From Bacteroidota bacterium (GTDB lineage: Bacteria; Bacteroidota; Bacteroidia; Sphingobacteriales; Sphingobacteriaceae): a DNA stretch of 64,000 nt. The stretch's first letter is position 1. Each line of letters starts with the position of its first letter. Of this stretch, positions 17,820 through 26,261 are shown in pieces. A program made the position numbers and the translations under genes. The notes below the pieces were generated by a model that was not told the DNA's origin, made no database searches, and saw only the letters and a list, made by a program, of their open reading frames with translations. The stretch is taken from contig JABDBM010000012.1 of NCBI GenBank assembly GCA_013288685.1, positions 1-64,000 on the forward strand. The letters run 5' to 3'.

Positions 17820-17951
17820 GTCATTTCGAACAAAGTGACAAAACTTTACAAACTTGCTTAAGCATTATACATTGTTGTTATGCAGTACTCCTGTGCATAG
17901 TTTAATAGCCATATTTATAAAGATTCTCGCTCGTTCCTCATTCGAAAAGAC
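17820..17951. repeat. Dispersed inverted repeat, family B, degenerate copy
   Basis: The left end GTCATTTCGAACAAAGTGAC and the right end (TCATTCGAAAAGAC at 17938-17951) are imperfect inverted copies. AAAACTTTACAAAC at 17840-17853 also occurs, inverted, in the element near 34280. It fills most of the 236-bp gap between the glycosidase and the ABC exporter genes. Confidence 0.55.
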
Positions 17952-17968
17952 ATTTTTTTGAGAAGAAC

Positions 17969-19795
17969 TTACCCCACCTCAAACTGCAAGCCACTTAAAT
18001 ACCTATACAACCCCTGCTCGTTCCCAATTAATTCCTGGTGACTACCACTTTCAATGATTTGCCCTTTCTCCAATACAATAATCTTATCTGCTTCACGAAT
18101 GGTGGATAACCGGTGTGCTATAATTATAGACGTACGCCCCTTCATCAATTCTTCCAGTGCTTCCTGCACCAAACGTTCTGATTCAGAATCCAACGATGAT
18201 GTCGCCTCATCCAATATCAATATGGATGGATTTTTTAACAGCGCCCTTGCAATGGCAATCCGCTGTCTTTGGCCGCCGGATAATTTAACACCGCGCTCGC
18301 CGACAATGGTTTCGTAAGCCTCGGGGAAGGAGCTGATAAACTGGTGCGCATTTGCACGTTGTGCGGCTTGTATTATTTCTTCTTTGCTTGCGGTTAGTTT
18401 ACCGTAGGCTATGTTTTCCAATATGGTGCCACCAAATAGCATTACATCCTGCGGCACAATAGCTACCTGGTTGCGAATATCAGTTAATGAATAATCACTT
18501 GCCGGCCGACCGTCGAATAATATTTCGCCGCTCTGTGGGTTGTAAAACTGTAATATCAAAGCCGCAGTTGTAGATTTGCCCGAACCGCTTGGCCCCACAA
18601 TGGCTACTTTTTGCCCGGCCTCGGCTTCAAACGAAACGTTAGTTAAAACTTCAAGTTCGGGGCGTGAAGGGTACGCGAAGCCCACATTTTCAAATGACAG
18701 GTTGCCTTCAATTTTTTGCTTAACTAAGTTGTCTTTCTCGTTGATAGATACCTCTTCGCCTTTTTCGGAGAGTATTTCCAGTACACGTTCGCTGGCGCCC
18801 ACTGTTTTTTGCACATTGGCAAAAAGATCAGGAAAACTGCCAAGGGCGCTACCCAAGAACATCGCGAACATCGAGAACGTCATAAATGCGCCAAAGGTAA
18901 TTTCGTGGCGGCTCACCAAAAGGCAGCCATAGCCCACCACTGCCAAAATACCGCCAAACACACAAAGTACAATAAAGGATACAAACATTCCCCTAAATTT
19001 TGCTCCTTTAATGGCAATATTAGCTACCTCGCGAATGGTATTGCTATAGCGGGTAGCCTCAAAAGATTCGTTTACAAACGCCTTTACGTTGGCTATGCCT
19101 TGCAGGGTTTCTTCTACAATGGTGTTCGATTCGGCCATTTTATCCTGCGCCTGGCGTGAAATCTTCTTGATAAAACGTCCAAAAAATACGGCAAATACAA
19201 TTAATACCGGCAGAACGATCAGCAAAGCGATAATTAATTTAGGGGAAATGATGGCCATAAACACTATCCCGCCAATCAGCAAAATAGTTTGACGGATCAT
19301 TTCGGCAATCGTGGTGGTGAGCGTATCCTGCACTTGCGACAAGTCGGCCGATATACGGCTGTTCAATTCACCAACCCGGCGGTTCGCAAAAAAGTCCATA
19401 GGCAGTGTGATCAGTTTAAAATAAGTATCGCGCCTGATATCGGCAAGCGAACGTTCGGCCACATTTACAAACCACAATATCCTAAAAAAGGAAATCACCG
19501 CTTGCGCTGCCAACAACACAAAAGCTAAAGTTAATATACCCTGAATGCTTCCCGGTAAAAAGTGATTGGTATGTTTACCTTGTGCAGTATCAATTAGCGC
19601 GCCGATAAACAATGGAAATACCAGGCCTACCAAACTTGTTAAAAATAAAAAGAATAAAGCCGCAATAAATTTACCCCGATAGGGCCTGAGATAAGCCAGC
19701 AGGCGCGAAACATGGGTTAATGTTTCCCTGTTTAATTTTGCCTTGGGTAATTCAACACCGGGTTCGTTGCCGCTGTTTAGTCGTTTTCGTGCCAT
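17969..19795 (-). CDS. MsbA-like ABC exporter (fused membrane and ATPase domains)
   Basis: A half-transporter of about 608 residues that forms a homodimer. I start it at the ATG at 19795 (MARKRLNSGNEPG); the longer frame to 19888 adds an unlikely leader. The membrane domain has six helices in residues ~45-340. The ATPase domain has Walker A GPSGSGKSTTA, Q-loop IVPQDVMLFGG, signature LSGGQRQRIAIARALL, Walker B ILILDEATSSLD and H-loop IIAHRLSTIREAD. Relatives flip lipid A, lipids or drugs. Substrate is not determinable here. Confidence 0.92.
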   Translation of the reverse strand: MARKRLNSGNEPGVELPKAKLNRETLTHVSRLLAYLRPYRGKFIAALFFLFLTSLVGLVFPLFIGALIDTAQGKHTNHFLPGSIQGILTLAFVLLAAQAVISFFRILWFVNVAERSLADIRRDTYFKLITLPMDFFANRRVGELNSRISADLSQVQDTLTTTIAEMIRQTILLIGGIVFMAIISPKLIIALLIVLPVLIVFAVFFGRFIKKISRQAQDKMAESNTIVEETLQGIANVKAFVNESFEATRYSNTIREVANIAIKGAKFRGMFVSFIVLCVFGGILAVVGYGCLLVSRHEITFGAFMTFSMFAMFLGSALGSFPDLFANVQKTVGASERVLEILSEKGEEVSINEKDNLVKQKIEGNLSFENVGFAYPSRPELEVLTNVSFEAEAGQKVAIVGPSGSGKSTTAALILQFYNPQSGEILFDGRPASDYSLTDIRNQVAIVPQDVMLFGGTILENIAYGKLTASKEEIIQAAQRANAHQFISSFPEAYETIVGERGVKLSGGQRQRIAIARALLKNPSILILDEATSSLDSESERLVQEALEELMKGRTSIIIAHRLSTIREADKIIVLEKGQIIESGSHQELIGNEQGLYRYLSGLQFEVG

Positions 19796-19919
19796 GTATT
19801 TATTGTAATGTTTGATATGAAAGACGACCGATCGCCAAAAACATTTTAAAATTTGTAGAAAATCGATTCGCCGTTTGTTGTTTTGCAATTGTTGGCGTCA
19901 CCATAGGTGTTCGGAAGAT

Positions 19920-20075
19920 GCTTTTTTAGTGCAGGGGCATGTGCGATTCCCGCCTTGGGGCGGGTGTAGGGTTGCGTTTAGCAAACCCTCGCACCCCTTC
20001 CAGGACCTCCCGAGGGAAGGAATTGCACGGACCGCCGCTTCTTGAAAATCTTTCAAATACCTATGGTGACAACAA
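19920..20075. repeat. GC-rich hairpin-containing segment, likely dispersed repeat
   Basis: Clearly more GC-rich than its surroundings. It holds CCCGCCTTGGGGCGGG (6-bp stem, loop TTGG), then GGGTG/CACCC and GGGTT/AACCC arms nested about TTTAGC, and CCCGAGGG. A minus-strand open frame runs through it, but it has the low-complexity Cys/Pro composition of repeat-derived frames. Repeat status is inferred; only one copy is in the window. Confidence 0.45.
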
Positions 20076-20106
20076 CAAGGGCGGTAAAAGCTATGATAAG
20101 GGTCAT

Positions 20107-20625
20107 TTAGACCACCCGTTTCCGGTTCCTGGCAAAAAGCCACCCCATCAATCCCAGCATCACCAAAATCACCACTATAAAAATCCGCTCCATTTTTTCC
20201 TGCTTCAATCGCGCTGCGGTAGCATCGGCCCTCAACTGCTCGTTTTGGTTGCGCAACTTATTAATGGTTTGCATAAAACCTATGGCGTTGTCTTCAATTT
20301 CCCTGGCATGACTTTGTACCTGTACCTGCTGAAAAATGCGGTATTGCAGTAATATTTTTAGCTGTTTAAAAATATCATTGTCGGATGTAACAATATCCAT
20401 CAAAATATCATTCGATCTGCGAATATCCTTTTTGGTTTGCAAGCCAAAAATACCAGTATGCTGCGTCAAGCTTTCGTTGTACTGGCCAAACTTTGCTGCA
20501 CGTTCCGCCAGCATGTTGTTTATTTTTTCACGCTGTTCCTGGTAAGCAGCCGAATCGGTGCCGCTCTGCGCAAACGCACCTGCCGATAAAATTAAAACGA
20601 GAATAAAGGGAATAATGCTTTTCAT
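20107..20625 (-). CDS. Exported single-helix protein of unknown function
   Basis: The 172-residue product has an N-terminal signal peptide (MKSIIPFILVLILSAGAFAQ), a long helical region likely to form a coiled coil (ERAAKFGQY ... LRNQNEQLRADATAARLKQEKM), and one C-terminal membrane helix (IFIVVILVMLGLMGWLF) with a basic tail RNRKRVV. So the bulk probably sits in the periplasm, anchored at the C-terminus. I recognise no family. It is alone, downstream of the SAM hydroxide adenosyltransferase gene on the same strand. Confidence 0.75.
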   Translation of the reverse strand: MKSIIPFILVLILSAGAFAQSGTDSAAYQEQREKINNMLAERAAKFGQYNESLTQHTGIFGLQTKKDIRRSNDILMDIVTSDNDIFKQLKILLQYRIFQQVQVQSHAREIEDNAIGFMQTINKLRNQNEQLRADATAARLKQEKMERIFIVVILVMLGLMGWLFARNRKRVV

Positions 20626-20654
20626 TTTAAACGGGTTTTGTCTTCACCTGGTTT

Positions 20655-20692
20655 CTGTCTAATCTCTAACTATCAACCTCTAATCTCCTTCC
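20655..20692. repeat. Family C (TAATCTC-rich) repeat, partial copy
   Basis: TCTAATCTCTAACTATCAAC and CTCTAATCTCC match one arm of the GA/TC-rich inverted repeats found at 22580, 27211, 44951 and 47381. The opposite arm is not clear here. Confidence 0.5.
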
Positions 20693-20736
20693 TGCAGCTT
20701 CTTCCGGTCCCATAGCCATCGGGATTTCGGACTTTC

Positions 20737-21513
20737 TCAGGAAAAATCAATCACCACACTATCGCCAATACCTAAGCCCAACAAGCCACTTGCATTACCT
20801 TTATTAATGGCAATTTCAAGGTGATCGCTTATACCGAACATGCAAAGTTTTTCGCCTTCTTCTACTTCGTTGTAATGCCAGCTTAGCTTGTTTATAGTTT
20901 CATTGCGTTTAAACGATAACGTAAAATCCCGGCCTTGTTGTACCGTAGTGAAAAACTCTTTGGTAACGTTGGTAATCACGTTGTGAAACGAGTCGATATA
21001 AATCACCGAGCCTTTGATCATGTTTTTTTCGATGATCGGCTGCAGCGTCATTTTCCGGGCAATATCGGTAACCGGGATGCCAATTGCTTTCAGTTTGCCG
21101 CCACCAGCCAAATGGCATGCGGCTTTAACAAATATATCGGCCAACGGAAAATGCAGGAACTTTAAATCCTGCATAATGTTCAATTCAACAATTTCTTCCG
21201 GCTCAACATCAAACATCAGCGAAAAAATACCGTTATCGGCGCCAACAAAATAGTGTTTTTCGTACCGTATAGCCAAGTACCGGGTATCCTCGTTAAACAC
21301 GGTATCAATACCGATCAGGTGTACGGTGTCGTCTGGGAAATAGCAATAACTATTTTTTAGTATAAAGGCAGCCTGCTGTATATTATAGGCCGCAATGCTA
21401 TTGGTAATGTCAACAATGTTTACTGTGGGCAACAGTTTTAAGATACTTCCTTTAAGGGCAGCCTGGTAAATATCTTTGTCGCCCAAATCAGTAGTTAAAG
21501 TTATTATTGCCAT
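20737..21513 (-). CDS. S-adenosyl-L-methionine hydroxide adenosyltransferase (DUF62 family)
   Basis: The family splits S-adenosylmethionine with water into adenosine and methionine and is related to fluorinase/chlorinase. The 258-residue product has the defining N-terminal TLTTDLGDKDIYQAALKG, then NIVDITNSI, HLIGIDTVF and VGADNGIFS blocks, and a C-terminal domain with IYIDSFHNVITNVT. Length (about 260) and motif order fit this hydrolase-type family rather than a halogenase. It lies 99 bp from and divergent to phoH. Confidence 0.9.
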   Translation of the reverse strand: MAIITLTTDLGDKDIYQAALKGSILKLLPTVNIVDITNSIAAYNIQQAAFILKNSYCYFPDDTVHLIGIDTVFNEDTRYLAIRYEKHYFVGADNGIFSLMFDVEPEEIVELNIMQDLKFLHFPLADIFVKAACHLAGGGKLKAIGIPVTDIARKMTLQPIIEKNMIKGSVIYIDSFHNVITNVTKEFFTTVQQGRDFTLSFKRNETINKLSWHYNEVEEGEKLCMFGISDHLEIAINKGNASGLLGLGIGDSVVIDFS

Positions 21514-21613
21514 TAATTTTTTAAATATTTATCACTAATCTTGTGCAGGTATTATTTAATGCAAATATCCAATTTTTAATTCATAAAAATCTGCAACTAA
21601 AAATCAATTTATA

Positions 21614-22573
21614 TTGAACGAACTTAAATTGTCAATTGAACAGATCAACCCCGCAGTATTGTGGGGACCTAATAATGATCATTTCGAGATCATTAAGAAA
21701 CAATATCCTAAACTTAAAATAGTTGCCCGCGGCAACGAAATTAAGATTTTAGGTGATGATCATGAATTGGGTATTTTTCAGGAGAAATTTGCCAATTTGT
21801 TACAACACGTAGAGAAATACGAAAACCTGAATATAACCGACCTTGAGCGAATATTAGGCTCAAAAGTCTCTAATACACCGGCAAGCGACCCGGCCGCTGA
21901 TAAATTCGCCTCGGGCGAAGTAATTGTTTTCGGCCCTAATGGTGTTATGGTAAAGGCACGTACCGCCAACCAGCGCCGTATGGTTGATTGTATAAACAAA
22001 AGCGATATCCTCTTTGCCATTGGCCCTGCTGGTACAGGTAAAACATATACAGCAGTAGCATTAGCTGTTCGTGCGCTTAAAAACAAGGAGATAAAACGGA
22101 TCATATTGACCCGCCCGGCTGTAGAGGCGGGGGAGAACCTTGGCTTTTTGCCCGGCGACTTAAAGGAAAAGATTGATCCGTACCTGCGTCCGCTATACGA
22201 TGCGTTGGATGACATGATACCCGCCGAGAAGCTAAAACTTTACCTTGAAAACCGTACCATCGAAATAGCGCCCTTGGCATTTATGCGTGGTCGTACGCTG
22301 GATAATTGTTTTGTAATATTGGATGAGGCCCAAAACGCCACCGATATGCAGCTTAAAATGTTTTTGACGCGTATGGGGCCATCGGCTAAGTTTATTGTAA
22401 CCGGCGATGTAACCCAAATTGACCTGCCGCGCAAGCAGCAATCGGGCCTGCATACCGCTTTAAGGATATTGACAGACATATCAGGAATAGAAATTGTTTA
22501 TCTTAGCGGCGAAGATGTTGTACGGCATAAATTAGTACGAAAAATATTAGCAGCTTACGGCGATATACAGTAG
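21614..22573 (+). CDS. phoH: PhoH-family ATPase
   Basis: A 319-residue PhoH-like protein with ATP-binding GPAGTGKTYTAVALA, TRPAVEAGENLGFLPGD, Walker B-like VILDEAQNA and the C-terminal VTGDVTQIDLP block. PhoH ATPases are often linked to RNA metabolism or stress; here the role is unknown. The N-terminal ~90 residues form a KH-like region (IVARGNEIKILG) as usual for Bacteroidetes PhoH. The start is a TTG at 21614: the frame upstream has no ATG back to the stop at 21584. Confidence 0.94.
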   Translation: MNELKLSIEQINPAVLWGPNNDHFEIIKKQYPKLKIVARGNEIKILGDDHELGIFQEKFANLLQHVEKYENLNITDLERILGSKVSNTPASDPAADKFASGEVIVFGPNGVMVKARTANQRRMVDCINKSDILFAIGPAGTGKTYTAVALAVRALKNKEIKRIILTRPAVEAGENLGFLPGDLKEKIDPYLRPLYDALDDMIPAEKLKLYLENRTIEIAPLAFMRGRTLDNCFVILDEAQNATDMQLKMFLTRMGPSAKFIVTGDVTQIDLPRKQQSGLHTALRILTDISGIEIVYLSGEDVVRHKLVRKILAAYGDIQ

Positions 22574-22579
22574 GGTAGT

Positions 22580-22664
22580 GGTTAGAGATTGGAGGTTAGA
22601 GATTAGTCCGGAAACCGGATGAACATTCTACTTACCTCTAATCTCTGATCTCCAACCTCCAGTC
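22580..22664. repeat. Inverted repeat, family C, copy 1
   Basis: Left arm GTTAGAGATTGGAGGTTAG (about 22580-22606) is mirrored by CTAATCTCTGATCTCCAACC (about 22637-22664), with a small CCGG-AAA-CCGG palindrome between them. It fills the whole gap between phoH and purC. Confidence 0.7.
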
Positions 22665-22675
22665 CCTTTAACAAA

Positions 22676-23620
22676 ATGAATTCACTCAAAGAAACCCACT
22701 TCCAATTCCCCAATCAAACCGCTTTTTATAAAGGTAAGGTAAGGGACGTTTACACTATTGATAATAAATACCTGGTAATGGTAGTTAGCGACCGCATTTC
22801 GGCTTTCGATGTGGTACTGCCAGAAGCTATTCCTTTTAAAGGACAGGTGCTTAACCAAATTGCTGCCAAGTTTTTACAGGCGACGGCCGATATCGTGCCC
22901 AACTGGGTAGTTACCGTGCCCGATCCAAGTGTTACCATTGGCCGGATATGCGAGCCATTTAAAGTTGAAATGGTAATACGCGGCTATTTAGCAGGCCATG
23001 CAGCCCGCGAATACAGTGCAGGCCGCAGGCAGGTTTGCGGTGTTGCTTTACCCGAAGGGCTTAAAGAAAATGATAAACTCCCTGAGCCTATAATTACACC
23101 AACTACTAAAGCGTCAGTTGGCCATGATGAAGATATATCACGCGAGCAAATATTAGCCCGTGGCATCGTATCCGAAGAAGATTATGTGCAACTGGAAAAA
23201 TATACCCGTGCGTTATTTGAGCGGGGAACCGAAATTGCAGCCAAACAAGGTTTAATTTTGGTGGATACCAAATATGAATTTGGAAAAGCCGATGGGAAAA
23301 TTTACCTGATTGACGAAATTCACACACCTGACTCTTCCCGTTATTTTTATAGCGATGGTTATGCCGAAAGACAGGAAAAGGGGGAGGCCCAAAAACAACT
23401 TTCGAAGGAATTTGTACGCAAATGGCTGATAGAAAACGGGTTTCAGGGTAAAGACGGGCAAGTTGTGCCTGTAATGACGCCGGAGATTGTAAAATCCATT
23501 TCGGAACGTTATATTGAGCTCTATGAGCAGATTACAGGCGAGACATTTGTTAAGCCCGATAGCGAAAATGTATTGGTGAGGGTAGAAAACGCTATAAATA
23601 ATGCACTTAGTACGCTGTAA
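22676..23620 (+). CDS. purC: Phosphoribosylaminoimidazole-succinocarboxamide synthase
   Basis: SAICAR synthase joins CAIR and aspartate in purine biosynthesis, ATP-dependent. The 314-residue product has [18 protein letters not shown] near the N-terminus, [25 protein letters not shown] ([10 protein letters not shown]), and [10 protein letters not shown] and [14 protein letters not shown] in the C-terminal half. It is of the longer, yeast-like type common in Bacteroidetes. No other pur genes are nearby. Confidence 0.97.
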   Translation: MNSLKETHFQFPNQTAFYKGKVRDVYTIDNKYLVMVVSDRISAFDVVLPEAIPFKGQVLNQIAAKFLQATADIVPNWVVTVPDPSVTIGRICEPFKVEMVIRGYLAGHAAREYSAGRRQVCGVALPEGLKENDKLPEPIITPTTKASVGHDEDISREQILARGIVSEEDYVQLEKYTRALFERGTEIAAKQGLILVDTKYEFGKADGKIYLIDEIHTPDSSRYFYSDGYAERQEKGEAQKQLSKEFVRKWLIENGFQGKDGQVVPVMTPEIVKSISERYIELYEQITGETFVKPDSENVLVRVENAINNALSTL

Positions 23621-23645
23621 TTTTTTTTTACAGATAAAAAAATTA

Positions 23646-23653
23646 TATCTTTA
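23646..23653 (+). promoter_or_regulatory. Possible -7 promoter element upstream of the STAS gene
   Basis: TATCTTTA 21 bp before the ATG resembles the Bacteroidetes sigma -7 box (TAnnTTTG, one mismatch). A T-run about 20 bp further upstream could act as the -33 element. Confidence 0.3.
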
Positions 23654-23673
23654 GCATTTAAATAATACAACCA

Positions 23674-24051
23674 ATGAAATTTACTGTTGATAAGCACGAA
23701 AAATATATTCTGTTAAAGCTAAATGAATCAAAGCTAAATTCATTAATAACGCCGCAATTGAAGTCGGAATTGATATTGATCAATACAGAAGGCCAGCGGA
23801 ATATAATTTTTGATTTGTCTCAGGTAAAATTTGCCGACTCATCGGGTTTAAGCAGTTTGTTGGTTGGTCACCGTTTATGTAAAAACGCTACAGGTGTTTT
23901 CATTTTAACTGGTTTAAACGATGCCGTAGCCCGTTTGATAACCATATCACAATTAGACAGCGTACTTTCTATCGTTCCTACTCCTGAAGAAGCCATTGAC
24001 CTGGTTTTTATGGAAGAAATAGAAAAAGAACTGAAGCGCGAAGCAAAATAA
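23674..24051 (+). CDS. STAS-domain protein (SpoIIAA-like anti-sigma factor antagonist)
   Basis: A 125-residue single STAS domain. The N-terminus (KYILLKLNESKLNSL) and the phosphorylation-loop motif FADSSGLSSLL with conserved serines match anti-anti-sigma factors, which bind an anti-sigma kinase when unphosphorylated. The C-terminus carries an extra acidic/basic helix (MEEIEKELKREAK). No kinase or sigma factor is adjacent. It is followed by the RNase Z gene 22 bp downstream, so the two probably form an operon. Confidence 0.88.
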   Translation: MKFTVDKHEKYILLKLNESKLNSLITPQLKSELILINTEGQRNIIFDLSQVKFADSSGLSSLLVGHRLCKNATGVFILTGLNDAVARLITISQLDSVLSIVPTPEEAIDLVFMEEIEKELKREAK

Positions 24052-24073
24052 GTATTCCAAATGTTTGCCAGGT

Positions 24074-25018
24074 ATGAAATTCGAGGTAACAATACTTGGA
24101 AGCAGCTCCGCTACCCCCATTTATAACAGAAACCCAACATCGCAGGCGCTTAATATAAATGAGCGCCTTTATTTAATTGATTGCGGTGAAGGCACCCAGC
24201 AGCAAATGCTGCGTTTTGATGTAAAAGGCAGCCGTATCGATTATATTTTTATCAGTCATCTTCATGGCGATCATTATCTTGGCCTGGTAGGGCTGTTATC
24301 ATCGCTCCATTTAAATGGCCGCAAAAAGGAATTAGGCCTTTTTTGCCCGGCACCATTAAAGGAAATTATTGATCTTCAGTTAAAATATTCGGATACCGAA
24401 TTACAATACGAACTGATTTACAAGTTTACCGATGCACAAAAGGCGGAGGTGATTTTAGACAACTCCGATTGTACTGTTGAAAGCATTCCGCTTAAACATG
24501 GCATAGCCTGCACCGGCTTTTTGTTTAAAGAAAAGAAACGCCTCCGCAAACTGATTAAAGAAAAGTTAGAAGACCTTAAAATCCCGGTTGAATACTTCTC
24601 GGCCCTAAAAAAGGGCGCTGACTATACCGCTCCCGATGGCACGGTATTGAAAAACGAAACCCTCACCATTGATTCCGACCAGCCAAAATCGTACGCCTAT
24701 TGTTCGGATACGATGTACGACGAAAGCTATCACCAACAAATAGCCGGAGTAACGCTCCTTTACCACGAAGCTACCTTTTTAAACAACATGCTCGAAAGGG
24801 CGAACGAAACCAACCACACTACCGCCCTGCAAGCCGGGGAAATAGCGCTGAAAACAGGTGCTCATAAATTACTAATTGGTCACTTTTCGGCCCGCTACAA
24901 AACTCTGAACGAGTTACTTGATGAAGCACGTAGTGTTTTCCCGGATACGGAGCTGGCTATTGAGGGGAAGACGTTTTTTATTGGAGAGTTGGGGGAAGGA
25001 GTCCATAGTTTCCTGTAG
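24074..25018 (+). CDS. rnz: Ribonuclease Z (tRNA 3' processing)
   Basis: RNase Z trims the 3' trailer of pre-tRNA and is a metallo-beta-lactamase-fold endonuclease. I start it at the ATG at 24074 (MKFEVTILGSSSATP), giving 314 residues. Zinc ligands are present: FISHLHGDHYLGL (HxHxDH), a histidine in IPLKHGI, CSDTMYD with the conserved Asp, and LLIGHFSARY. The tRNase Z exosite-type insertion (EKKRLRKLIKEKLEDLKIP) is visible. The stop codon is inside a degenerate copy of the family F repeat wording (CTGTAGGGACA). Confidence 0.95.
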   Translation: MKFEVTILGSSSATPIYNRNPTSQALNINERLYLIDCGEGTQQQMLRFDVKGSRIDYIFISHLHGDHYLGLVGLLSSLHLNGRKKELGLFCPAPLKEIIDLQLKYSDTELQYELIYKFTDAQKAEVILDNSDCTVESIPLKHGIACTGFLFKEKKRLRKLIKEKLEDLKIPVEYFSALKKGADYTAPDGTVLKNETLTIDSDQPKSYAYCSDTMYDESYHQQIAGVTLLYHEATFLNNMLERANETNHTTALQAGEIALKTGAHKLLIGHFSARYKTLNELLDEARSVFPDTELAIEGKTFFIGELGEGVHSFL

Positions 25019-25081
25019 GGACACCTTGTTGGTAGAAAAAACATAAAATTACGCATTACATTCTGTAAGAACGTTTTGTGT
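25012..25081. repeat. Degenerate family F repeat after rnz
   Basis: TGTAGGGACACCTTGTTGGTAGAAAA and CTGTAAGAACGTTTTGTG (written here as wording, not perfect copies) match the strings TCGGGACATTTTGTTGGTAG and CCGTAGGAACATTTTGTG of the cluster at 36560-36700. The paired halves of the small palindromes have decayed. Confidence 0.45.
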
Positions 25082-25441
25082 ATGAATATCATTTTGGCGT
25101 TTAATCCCACATCGGTGAAATATACACTTTTAAATATTGGGTGGAATGCCGAACCCAACGCTCCGATGCCTGAATTATTCGTTTCCGGAGATTCTGTTAC
25201 AATAACGTTTGGGCTTAACTATTTCCTATACCCCGAATTTAAAGAAGATGATAGGGGCAAGCTGACTTTTTACCGTTGTTATAAATATGATTTTAATGGG
25301 AGCAATGATGAAGGGTATTATCTCGGTCAGCATCGCTATAATTATAAACAATTACCGTGGGGCGGTTTCTACGAACTGGAGAGCTCTTGGAAAAGCGATT
25401 TTCCGGAGAATCCTGTTATCTTATCGAATTTGGCTAATTAA
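25082..25441 (+). CDS. Small hypothetical protein
   Basis: A 119-residue protein from the ATG at 25082 (MNIILAFNPTSVKYTLLNIG). It has no signal peptide and is rich in aromatic residues (Tyr, Phe, Trp), with a strand-rich look; I recognise no family. Codon use is similar to its neighbours. It follows rnz on the same strand across a repeat remnant and could be a recently acquired or poorly conserved gene. Confidence 0.55.
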   Translation: MNIILAFNPTSVKYTLLNIGWNAEPNAPMPELFVSGDSVTITFGLNYFLYPEFKEDDRGKLTFYRCYKYDFNGSNDEGYYLGQHRYNYKQLPWGGFYELESSWKSDFPENPVILSNLAN

Positions 25442-25591
25442 GAAAATTTGAGACATTACCTATTTTTCTTTAGAGATGAATGTTTTGAATGTGTTGCCGA
25501 AGGCTTCGAATTGCAGTTTTTTCCGGCTGGCGAATAAAAATGTGCTCGGCAAGTGCGTAAAAACTGCTCATACCCTAAATGCAGGTATTTA
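25442..25591. other. 150-bp gap, no gene supported
   Basis: The plus strand holds an open stretch starting MNVLNVLPKASNCSFFRL, but it runs antisense through the following gene and lacks supporting features. It may be a decayed coding remnant. No hairpin of note. Confidence 0.4.
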
Positions 25592-25897
25592 TTACTTAGG
25601 AAACCATACCCCAAGTATTTTGCAATCTGACTTCCTTATATCTATCATTGGAACCCCGCCAAATGCACTATCGGGTTTAGTTCCACTTACATGCCAAACA
25701 TTATCAGATAAATGTGCTTTAAAAGGCCGCTCATCATAAATGGATTTTCCCAATATAGGCAACCATATTGCCTCGGCAATTTTAATAGCTGTTTGTTCAT
25801 CAGAAACGTAATCCGGATGTTTTGCAGCCGGGATGGTTTTAGAATTCGTTACAGAAAGCAACCCTACAAAAGCCAGAAACAATAGAATTTTTTTCAT
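25592..25897 (-). CDS. NTF2-fold immunity-like protein (YbbC/YhhH family)
   Basis: The 101-residue product has a signal peptide (MKKILLFLAFVGLLSVTNS) followed by the compact domain with DEQTAIKIAEAIWLPILG, IYDERPFKAHL, VWHVSGT and GGVPMIDIRKSDCKILG. This order is characteristic of the NTF2-fold immunity protein family (Imm-NTF2-type, YbbC/YhhH). Relatives are found beside polymorphic toxins, but many are orphan genes. Here no toxin is visible, and the gene lies 4 bp downstream of ppnP. Confidence 0.78.
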   Translation of the reverse strand: MKKILLFLAFVGLLSVTNSKTIPAAKHPDYVSDEQTAIKIAEAIWLPILGKSIYDERPFKAHLSDNVWHVSGTKPDSAFGGVPMIDIRKSDCKILGVWFPK

Positions 25898-25901
25898 AAA
25901 A

Positions 25902-26216
25902 CTACCTGTAATAGCAGATATACGCTATATCAGTCTCCCCAATAACATCAAAAACAACATTTGCAGCTACCTCAAAGCTTTCATTTAGCTGATGCGTAAC
26001 CCAATCCTCACCAACAAATTTTGTCTTCATAATGCCCGAAATAACGACTATAGTTTCAATAGAAGAGGTGGAAAATTGGTAGGCACCTTTTTTCATAACA
26101 CCTACGGTTGCCCGGCCTTTGTCTGTATCCAGCCACAGGCTTTTAACTTTGCCGTCAAAATAAACATTGTGTACAACTTCTGCATCGGCCGCAGCCGTAT
26201 CTTTTATTTCGCTCAT
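25902..26216 (-). CDS. ppnP: Pyrimidine/purine nucleoside phosphorylase PpnP
   Basis: PpnP is a small cupin that phosphorolyses several nucleosides to base and ribose-1-phosphate. The 104-residue product has NVYFDGKVKSLWLDTDKGR, VGVMKKGAYQFST, IETIVVISGIMKTK, the signature GEDWVTHQLNESFEV (GxxWxxxxxGESFEVP-like) and a C-terminal DIAYICYY. Length fits (about 95-105). It sits 45 bp after the MlaD gene on the same strand and 4 bp before the immunity-like gene. Confidence 0.9.
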   Translation of the reverse strand: MSEIKDTAAADAEVVHNVYFDGKVKSLWLDTDKGRATVGVMKKGAYQFSTSSIETIVVISGIMKTKFVGEDWVTHQLNESFEVAANVVFDVIGETDIAYICYYR

Positions 26217-26261
26217 AATTTCTTTTTGCTAATAATCAGGTTAGTGCTAACTGCCTACTGC

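Noticed and set aside
19898..20143. Open frame on the minus strand (Cys/Pro-rich, 81 codons)
   Set aside because: It covers the GC-rich hairpin block, overlaps the end of a real gene, and has no recognisable protein composition; I treat it as repeat-derived.
25476..25739. Plus-strand open frame before the immunity-like gene
   Set aside because: It runs antisense through a gene with a recognised family pattern. Only the first 30 codons are free, and nothing supports them.
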